From JBBRDU01 sp038230335 (GTDB taxonomy: Bacteria; Verrucomicrobiota; Verrucomicrobiia; Chthoniobacterales; UBA10450), in NCBI GenBank assembly GCA_038230335.1, contig JBBRNL010000001.1, forward strand, positions 186,001 to 250,000: a DNA stretch of 64,000 bases. The letters are read 5' to 3'. This document shows, in pieces, positions 58,688 through 64,000 of this stretch. The position numbers and the translations under genes are program-made. The first letter of the stretch is position 1; the number at the start of each line of letters is the position of its first letter. The notes beneath the pieces were generated by a model that was given only the letters and a program-made list of their open reading frames with translations, made no database searches and was not told where the DNA came from.

Positions 58688-59626
58688 ATGCTTTCCTATT
58701 ATCTGCACAATTTCGATCCGTTCATTTTCCATCTTACGGAAAATATAGGGCCGCGTTGGTATGGCATGGCTTACGTGCTCGCGTTTGCCTTCAGTTATGG
58801 CCTCCTGCGAGTCCTGGCCCGCCGTGGTTACGCCGATCTTGCCCCGGAGCAGGTGGGTGATTTTATCACGGGCTGCGCATTGCTCGGCGTCATCGTGGGC
58901 GGCCGGCTCGGGTACGTGTTTTTTTACAAGCCCGAAATGTTGCGCGATCCGATGTCCATCATGCGCGTCTGGGAAGGGGGCATGGCCAGCCACGGCGGCA
59001 TGCTTGGGATCTTGTTTTTCAGTCTTTATTACGCACGCCGTCATGGTCTTTCCTGGATGAACCTCGGCGATAATCTTGTCGTGTCCGCGCCGATCGGGTT
59101 GTTTTTCGGTCGCTGTGCGAATTTTATCAACGGCGAACTTTACGGACGCGCCGCGCAGGTGGCTTGGGCCGTGCAGTTCCCGAAGGAGCTGCTCGATAGT
59201 CCCGGTGAGACTCAACAGGCGATCACGGTTTGTGCGTCAATCGATCCATCACTCAATTCGGCGGAGGCCATCGTGGCGGCCGCTCATCACCAGCCCCAGG
59301 TGCGGGAAGCGCTCCGCGGCATTCTGACTCCGCGACATCCCTCTCAGCTTTACGAAGGATTTTTTGAGGGGCTGGTGCTTTTCGCCATTCTTTGGTTTGC
59401 ACGCACCCGTTTGCGTCAGCCCAACGGCGTTTTGACCGGATTATTTTTCATCTTTTACGCGGTTTTTCGGATCATCGTAGAAAGCTTTCGGGAACCCGAC
59501 GCGGGACTTATCGCAGGCTTCACCCGTGGACAATTTTTTTCATTTTTCCTGATCGCGATCGGCCTTGCGTTTGTCGTGATGGCGAAGATGCGGCCGAGTT
59601 ATCCGAAGAGGATGGCGGGAAGCTGA
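58688..59626 (+). CDS. lgt: Prolipoprotein diacylglyceryl transferase
   Basis: 312 residues starting at the ATG at 58688 (GGAG 6 nt upstream; an in-frame start at 58649 has none). Transfers diacylglycerol from phosphatidylglycerol to the lipobox Cys of prolipoproteins, first step of lipoprotein maturation. Seen: MASHGGMLGIL (catalytic His region), the signature GRCANFINGELYGR and RHPSQLYE, and seven TM segments. Essential in most Gram-negatives; the lipoprotein at 38544 is one likely substrate. Confidence 0.95.
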   Translation: MLSYYLHNFDPFIFHLTENIGPRWYGMAYVLAFAFSYGLLRVLARRGYADLAPEQVGDFITGCALLGVIVGGRLGYVFFYKPEMLRDPMSIMRVWEGGMASHGGMLGILFFSLYYARRHGLSWMNLGDNLVVSAPIGLFFGRCANFINGELYGRAAQVAWAVQFPKELLDSPGETQQAITVCASIDPSLNSAEAIVAAAHHQPQVREALRGILTPRHPSQLYEGFFEGLVLFAILWFARTRLRQPNGVLTGLFFIFYAVFRIIVESFREPDAGLIAGFTRGQFFSFFLIAIGLAFVVMAKMRPSYPKRMAGS

Positions 59627-59820
59627 AAATCACTCCGGATTTGCGAAATCGATCATGAGCAAAATTAAGAGCATGAGCAGGAACAAGAACAAGGATGCCT
59701 GAGTCTGATTTCTCCGGTCCGTGCAATTCGTGGTATCTGCGGTAAAAATTCCTGATCCTTCTTCATCTGTAGGGATTAAGGGCTCTTAAATCTGGGGCAG
59801 AAACTCTCTTGTCTCGGAAA

Positions 59821-59846
59821 GATCGATTACGAGCACGAGCACGATG
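59821..59846. repeat. Dispersed repeat, copy B
   Basis: GATCGATTACGAGCACGAGC and following ACGATG share the TCGATTACGA block of copies A and C and add GAGCAC units. A weaker echo (ATCGATCATGAGCAAAATTA) lies at 59648. The 293-nt gap 59627-59919 has no gene; these short repeats and A/T-rich tracts are all I see. Confidence 0.5.
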
Positions 59847-59919
59847 CAGAGTTGAATGTTGGAAAAGCGGCCTTTCGTTTTTGATGGAATCCGTTATTAC
59901 TTATTCAGGTGACGCGTAA

Positions 59920-60675
59920 ATGTTCGTTTCGACGTTGATTGCGGCCGGCGGCCTGCTCTTCGCTTTTGAGCACGCCACGATTGCGGGCAAGATGGTCCTG
60001 CTCTTTCTGGCGATCGGGTCGATTTTCAGCTGGTCCGTCATGATCACGAAATTGCGCGTGATCCAATTCGCGCGGAAACAAAACGCCCGCTTCCTGGCCG
60101 CCTTTCGGCAGGATCGTCAGCCGCTGCGTTTGCTCGAGAAGAACGCGCGATTCCCGGGCTCGCCTCTCTTTAATGTTTACCGCGCGGGCTGCCGGGAGAT
60201 GACCTTTCATCTCCTCGGATCTTCCGAAGTGGATGAGACATTCCGCGCTCGCCTCGACATTGCGGACAAGGTTTCACCAGTGCAAATGGGCTCCGTGAGC
60301 GTAGCCATGGAACGGGCCGTCGGTGAGACGGCCCTTGGTCTCGAGTCGCAGATGATTTTACTCGCCACGGCCGTGAGCGGCTCGCCCTTCCTCGGATTGC
60401 TCGGCACGGTTTGGGGAGTGATGGATGCGTTCACCGGCGTGGCCGAAGCATCCTCGGCCAGTCTTGCCGCCATGGCGCCGGGGGTTTCCGGGGCGCTCAT
60501 CACGACCGTCATGGCCCTGTGCGTCGCCATTCCAGCGATGTTTGGTTACAATTTTCTGGTCACGAGTATCCGTGCCATGATCGTGGAGATGGATAATTTC
60601 GCGGCCGAACTCGCCTCCGAGTTCGAGCACAAGCTGGTCGATCACGGTACGCGCGAGTCCTCTTATCGGCGATGA
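59920..60675 (+). CDS. exbB: ExbB/TolQ-type proton channel protein
   Basis: 251 residues with three TM segments (about 20-40, 148-166, 186-206). The MotA/TolQ/ExbB motif SGSPFLGLLGTVWGVM and ALITTVMALCVAIPAMFGYN line the proton path. With the next two genes it powers outer-membrane transport. AGGTGA lies 7 nt before the ATG. Whether it serves TonB or Tol work is settled by the TonB-like third gene and the lack of tolB/pal here. Confidence 0.92.
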   Translation: MFVSTLIAAGGLLFAFEHATIAGKMVLLFLAIGSIFSWSVMITKLRVIQFARKQNARFLAAFRQDRQPLRLLEKNARFPGSPLFNVYRAGCREMTFHLLGSSEVDETFRARLDIADKVSPVQMGSVSVAMERAVGETALGLESQMILLATAVSGSPFLGLLGTVWGVMDAFTGVAEASSASLAAMAPGVSGALITTVMALCVAIPAMFGYNFLVTSIRAMIVEMDNFAAELASEFEHKLVDHGTRESSYRR

Positions 60676-60682
60676 AGCAAGG

Positions 60683-61099
60683 ATGAGACGTTATTCGCAA
60701 CGCAACAATCTGTCTTCGCTTTCGGAGATTAACATCACGCCCTTGCTCGATCTGGCGTTTGTGTTGCTCATTATTTTCATGCTCACCACACCGCTGCTGG
60801 AGAACAGCACGAATCTGATTATCCCATCGAGCGGCGCCCCGGCTGCGCCAATCAAGGCCGCGGAAGTACAAACCATTTCGATCGATCGCACGGAAACGAT
60901 CAAGCTGAACAACCAGGTGCTGAACGCCGACGCGCTCACCGCTCAGTTGATTGAGTTGAAGCGCGCAAATCCGGAAGTGGCCGTCGTCATTCGACCGGAC
61001 CGCGACCTGCCCGTGCAAAAGCTGGTGAATTTGATGGACGCAGTGCAGCGCGCTGAAATCACCAAGGTGGGCATCGCCACTAAAGCTGAGTCAAAATAA
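60683..61099 (+). CDS. exbD: ExbD/TolR-type protein
   Basis: 138 residues. N-terminal TM with the essential proton-carrying Asp in INITPLLDLAFVLLIIFML (about 13-31), then a small periplasmic domain with PDRDLPVQKLVNLMD. Works with ExbB as the motor. Starts 7 nt after exbB. Confidence 0.93.
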   Translation: MRRYSQRNNLSSLSEINITPLLDLAFVLLIIFMLTTPLLENSTNLIIPSSGAPAAPIKAAEVQTISIDRTETIKLNNQVLNADALTAQLIELKRANPEVAVVIRPDRDLPVQKLVNLMDAVQRAEITKVGIATKAESK

Positions 61100-61101
61100 A
61101 C

Positions 61102-62085
61102 ATGCCGAAAGACGTCCGCTTTTGGCGCAACGTCGCGCTCATCGGGCTCGCCCACATCGCGTTGGTGACGGGATTGCTGCGCTGGAGCCACGAAACAAGA
61201 CCGGCGCCATCGCAAAGCGTTGTTTGGATGAGCGGCGCGGGCGGCGACGGCAGCGCGGGACCGGTCGAGACACCAGCGGAGTTGCTGAAACCGACCCGGG
61301 CGGCAACGCCTGCTCCCGAACCGGACCAGGCACCGACGAGTGAGCCGGAAGAGGATCGGCCCGTTTCCACGTTGGCGAAGAGCGACATTCAACTCCCGAC
61401 TGCCACGGCGACCCCTTCGCCCAAGTCGACGCCGGCGCCGGTCGTGAAGATGACGCCGAAACCAGCGCCCAAATCGACTCCCAAACCCACACCGAAGCAG
61501 ACGCCCAAACCAAAACCCAAACCGAAACCAACCCAAAAGAAACTGGTGATCGCAAAGGCGTCGCCCAAGCCCTCGCCGAAAGTGAAACCGACCCCGGCTG
61601 ACGCGGAGGAAGATCAAAAGCAGGCGGACGCGGAGGAGGAAAAGATGAAGATCGTGAAGGCCGTACTCGAGAAAGCAAAAGCGACGGAAAATGATTCGGC
61701 GCTGAAGAAGACGATGGCAGCGCAGGGCGGCAACGGTAAAGGAACTTCCGCCGGCGCGGGTGGGCACGCTGGCGGAGCCGGTGGGGAATCACAATTCGGC
61801 TGGTATGGGAGCATGTTGCACGACCGTTTTTACAGTGAGTGGGTCCAACCGAACACCACTCTCACTTCCGGCGCGAAGGCTTCCGCGTTGGTCAAAATCA
61901 GAATCGAAAAAGATGGTCGCGTCTCAAGCTTTGAAATCATCAGGGCGTCGGGCAACGCGGCGGTCGATGAGTCGGTCACCGCGGTGGCGAAGCGAGTGAC
62001 ACAAGTTGATCCTGTGCCAGCCGGCCTTGGCAGCGGGGAACATTACGACGTGAAAATTAACTTCGAGTTAAATTCAGATCAATGA
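61102..62085 (+). CDS. tonB: TonB-like energy transducer
   Basis: 327 residues: N-terminal TM (about 9-26, VALIGLAHIALVTGLLRW), a long Pro/Lys/Thr-rich rod (about 105-170, many KPxP units) that spans the periplasm, a Lys/Glu helix (about 172-205), a Gly-rich link and a C-terminal TonB domain (about 245-325, VKIRIEKDGRVSSFEIIRAS). It passes motor energy to outer-membrane receptors. The helix and rod give a TolA-like look, so a Tol role is not excluded. Two nt after exbD. Confidence 0.88.
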   Translation: MPKDVRFWRNVALIGLAHIALVTGLLRWSHETRPAPSQSVVWMSGAGGDGSAGPVETPAELLKPTRAATPAPEPDQAPTSEPEEDRPVSTLAKSDIQLPTATATPSPKSTPAPVVKMTPKPAPKSTPKPTPKQTPKPKPKPKPTQKKLVIAKASPKPSPKVKPTPADAEEDQKQADAEEEKMKIVKAVLEKAKATENDSALKKTMAAQGGNGKGTSAGAGGHAGGAGGESQFGWYGSMLHDRFYSEWVQPNTTLTSGAKASALVKIRIEKDGRVSSFEIIRASGNAAVDESVTAVAKRVTQVDPVPAGLGSGEHYDVKINFELNSDQ

Positions 62086-62109
62086 CCAGCGACGGAAGCT
62101 TGCGATCTC

Positions 62110-62132
62110 GGCGGTCATAGACCGCCGCTACA
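62110..62132. repeat. Palindromic repeat related to the uvrA insert
   Basis: GGCGGTCATAGACCGCCGCTACA contains the palindrome GGCGGTC-ATA-GACCGCC. Its reverse complement matches the left arm inside uvrA (53537) at 22 of 23 positions. It sits between convergent tonB and antiporter genes. Confidence 0.7.
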
Positions 62133-62168
62133 TAAGAGGGTGTCTCTTCGGGAATCACTGATCTGTGG

Positions 62169-62218
62169 CTAAAATCTGTCATCCCCTAGGTCGATTACGA
62201 TTACAAGCCGGGCACGAG
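62169..62218. repeat. Dispersed repeat, copy C
   Basis: CTAAAATCTGTCA then, 20 nt after AAAATC, TCGATTACGATTAC and GGCACGAGCA. Same blocks and spacing as copy A (58549) with the GAGCA unit of copy B. Confidence 0.55.
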
Positions 62219-62231
62219 CATAAGGCCGGTC

Positions 62232-63815
62232 CTAAAATCCGGTGAGGCGCGCTTCGGCCAGGTCGAGGTCGCGCTGGATGCGGCGCAGCGCTTCATCGTT
62301 AATTACCTGCTCGTTGCGCAATCCGATAATCGTCTGGCGTTCGATGCGCAGCGCTTGCTGCTGTAACTCCTGGTATTGCGGCGTGGCGATTTCCCCGCTC
62401 GGGTTGTCGCTGTTGTGGCAACACTCTTCCAGTTGTTGCACGCGATCATCGTATTCGGCGCGGAGCCGCGAGATGACGGCGGACGAGGCTCCACTTCGAG
62501 CCGCGAGTTCATCGATAAAACTGAGCGCGGCGCTGTTCGCGGCCAAGCGGGCGGAGCGTTCTTCTTCGTCCGTTACTCCGTCGTCTTTGATGCCTAATTT
62601 CCGGATCAACATGGGCAGGGTGAGCCCCTGCAAAACGAGTGTGGTAAGGATCACGCAGAACGTCAGGAAGAGGATGTAATTTCGGGCCGGAAACGCGCTC
62701 CCGTCAGTCAGCGTAAAAGGCAAGGCGAACGCGGCCGCCAGGGAAACGACGCCACGCATGCCGGACCACGCGATCATGGCCACTTGTTGCCACGGCGGCA
62801 CCGGGTCGCGCTCCCGCAGAGTTTTGAAGAGTAAGCGCGGGAGGTATGTGGCAAATAGAACCCAGGCAATGCGAACCACCACGACCGCCACGCTGACCAG
62901 GACTGCCTCCCGCACAAGCCGCGCGAAGGATTCGCCCTGCAAATTCCGCAGGATGCCGGGGAGTTGCAGCCCGATCGTGATAAAGACGAAGCCGTTGAGG
63001 AGAAAAACGAGCATCTGCCAAAAGGCAAAAGCCTGGAGGCGATAACGCGCAGTGACGATCAGGGGCGAATGCCAACCGAGGTAGATCCCGGCGGTGACCG
63101 TCGCTAATACACCGGAAACATGCAGCCGTTCCGCCGGCAGGTAAGCAGCGAAGGGCGTCAGCAATGAGATGGTGATTTGGACTGGAGGATCATCAAGGTG
63201 TCGCTGAACCCAGCGCATGACAAAGCCGACGAAAAAACCGAAGGCGATGCCGCCCGCGGCCACGAAGATGAAACGTCCGGCCGCCGCGCCCATCGAAAAG
63301 TGTCCGGTCATCAAGGCTACCACCGCGAACTGCAAAGCCACCAACGCGGTCGCGTCGTTGACCAGGCTTTCCCCTTCCAGAATCGTCTCGATTCGATGCG
63401 GCACAGAAAGCCGGCGGATAATTGCAGTGGCTGCGATCGCATCCGGCGGCGAGACGATGGCGCCGAGTGCGAAAGCGGCGGCCCAGGGCAGCGAAGGAAT
63501 AATAGCATGTGCGACGCCGGCCACCGTCACCATCGTCACGAGAACAAGGCCGATGGCGAGGAGCAGAATGGGGCGCAAATTTCTTCGAAAATCTCGCCAT
63601 GACGTAAACAGGGCCGCTGGATAAATGAGAGCCGGCAGGAAAAAGTAAAAAACGATGTCGGGATTTAATTGCACGGCCGGCAAACGCGGGACGAAACTCA
63701 GACCGAGACCGGCCAGAACAAGCACGACCGGATAGGGAAGATCGAGCTTTTGCGCGACCACGACGAGGGCCGCGACCAGCGCGAGGAGGAGAACAACGAT
63801 CTCGGCCTGATGCAT
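62232..63815 (-). CDS. CPA1-family Na+/H+ antiporter
   Basis: 527 residues with about twelve TM segments and a helical cytoplasmic tail (about 415-527). Conserved GAIVSPPDAIAATAII and GESLVNDATALVALQF hold the ion-binding Asp residues of the NhaP/CPA1 family. Exports Na+ (or K+) in exchange for H+. The C-terminal helices probably regulate it. ATG at 63815. Convergent with tonB across repeat DNA. Confidence 0.92.
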   Translation of the reverse strand: MHQAEIVVLLLALVAALVVVAQKLDLPYPVVLVLAGLGLSFVPRLPAVQLNPDIVFYFFLPALIYPAALFTSWRDFRRNLRPILLLAIGLVLVTMVTVAGVAHAIIPSLPWAAAFALGAIVSPPDAIAATAIIRRLSVPHRIETILEGESLVNDATALVALQFAVVALMTGHFSMGAAAGRFIFVAAGGIAFGFFVGFVMRWVQRHLDDPPVQITISLLTPFAAYLPAERLHVSGVLATVTAGIYLGWHSPLIVTARYRLQAFAFWQMLVFLLNGFVFITIGLQLPGILRNLQGESFARLVREAVLVSVAVVVVRIAWVLFATYLPRLLFKTLRERDPVPPWQQVAMIAWSGMRGVVSLAAAFALPFTLTDGSAFPARNYILFLTFCVILTTLVLQGLTLPMLIRKLGIKDDGVTDEEERSARLAANSAALSFIDELAARSGASSAVISRLRAEYDDRVQQLEECCHNSDNPSGEIATPQYQELQQQALRIERQTIIGLRNEQVINDEALRRIQRDLDLAEARLTGF

Positions 63816-63848
63816 GGTGACTTCGCCGACGGAGCCGTGAAACGACGT

Positions 63849-64000
63849 CTACAATCTCGCCGTGCGTGCGGCGGATGCGGCCAGCGATTTGGCCCGGGCC
63901 CGGTTTGCTTGCAGTTCTGGCAAATGCTTTTCCGACCAACGGCAGAGACCGTGCAGCGGTTCGATCAGGGTGCGGCCGAGTTTGGTGAGGGAGTACTCCA
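63849..64000 (-). CDS. HxlR-family regulator, C-terminal end (partial)
   Basis: The last 49 residues and stop of a gene that continues past the right edge. EYSLTKLGRTLIEPLHGLCR followed by WSEKHLPEL is the wing and last helix of HxlR-type winged-helix regulators. The extra Ala/Arg-rich tail (ARAKSLAASAARTARL) is common. It ends 33 nt upstream of the antiporter start on the same strand, so it could control it. Confidence 0.75.
   Translation of the reverse strand, partial: EYSLTKLGRTLIEPLHGLCRWSEKHLPELQANRARAKSLAASAARTARL

Noticed and set aside
61441..61560. Coding tandem repeat or low-complexity gene error in the KP-rich part of tonB
   Set aside because: Pro-Lys rods are normal in TonB proteins.
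1..64000. CRISPR array, rRNA or intact tRNA genes
   Set aside because: I saw no repeat-spacer pattern, no rRNA-like sequence and no complete tRNA on either strand.

Overview
The window looks like a stretch of a chromosome from the PVC superphylum, most likely a soil-type Verrucomicrobiota. Clues are a double-length UvrA (two UvrA units in one chain, as in Chlamydiae) next to a normal UvrA, a B12-dependent ribonucleotide reductase, Gram-negative envelope genes (Lgt, ExbB/ExbD/TonB, porins, SecG) and GC-rich DNA with many short palindromic repeats. The genus cannot be fixed from the sequence alone.

Layout. (1) 1-6957 is the right part of an integrated mobile element. It carries a RepA-type helicase, a Toprim primase, an excisionase-like HTH protein and several unknown genes, and it ends inside a tRNA-Ser(CGA) gene of which only the 5' half (6958-6998) is present. 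Its left end and any integrase lie outside the window. (2) 7.2-12.5 kb: nrdJ behind a candidate NrdR box pair, a foldable RNA segment, and an acyl-CoA dehydrogenase. (3) 12.5-24.4 kb: a glycan and pilus region with an epimerase, a GT2 glycosyltransferase, five GT-C-type membrane proteins (two fused to TPRs) and two type IV pilin-like genes behind a possible sigma-54 promoter. (4) 24.4-31.2 kb: ilvC, a small secreted protein, and a uvrA-TPR operon. (5) 31.3-46.3 kb: the phosphate region: phoB-phoR-pstC-pstA-pstB-phoU, a lipoprotein, a small membrane protein and an arsenate reductase flanking a PHO-box-like array, a phosphoesterase, an orphan response regulator, and on the opposite strand porin-pstS-pstS plus a second porin. 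(6) 46.4-52.1 kb: secG, mazG, a DUF2270 membrane protein, a PTS EIIA protein, a rhomboid-like protein with a substituted serine motif, and GTP-type PEP carboxykinase. (7) 52.2-57.9 kb: the 1905-residue UvrA, carrying an in-frame 60-bp palindromic element. (8) 58-64 kb: a membrane protein, lgt, exbB-exbD-tonB, a CPA1 antiporter and the end of an HxlR-type regulator.

How it fits together. PhoR/PhoB would sense phosphate starvation and switch on PstCAB-PhoU with PstS proteins and porins encoded on the other strand. Placing arsC behind PHO-like repeats makes sense because phosphate transporters also admit arsenate. The pilins lie between two GT-C/TPR fusions, which suggests a glycosylated pilus or secreted fibre. 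Several convergent gene pairs are separated by palindromic repeats, and one related element sits inside the large uvrA.
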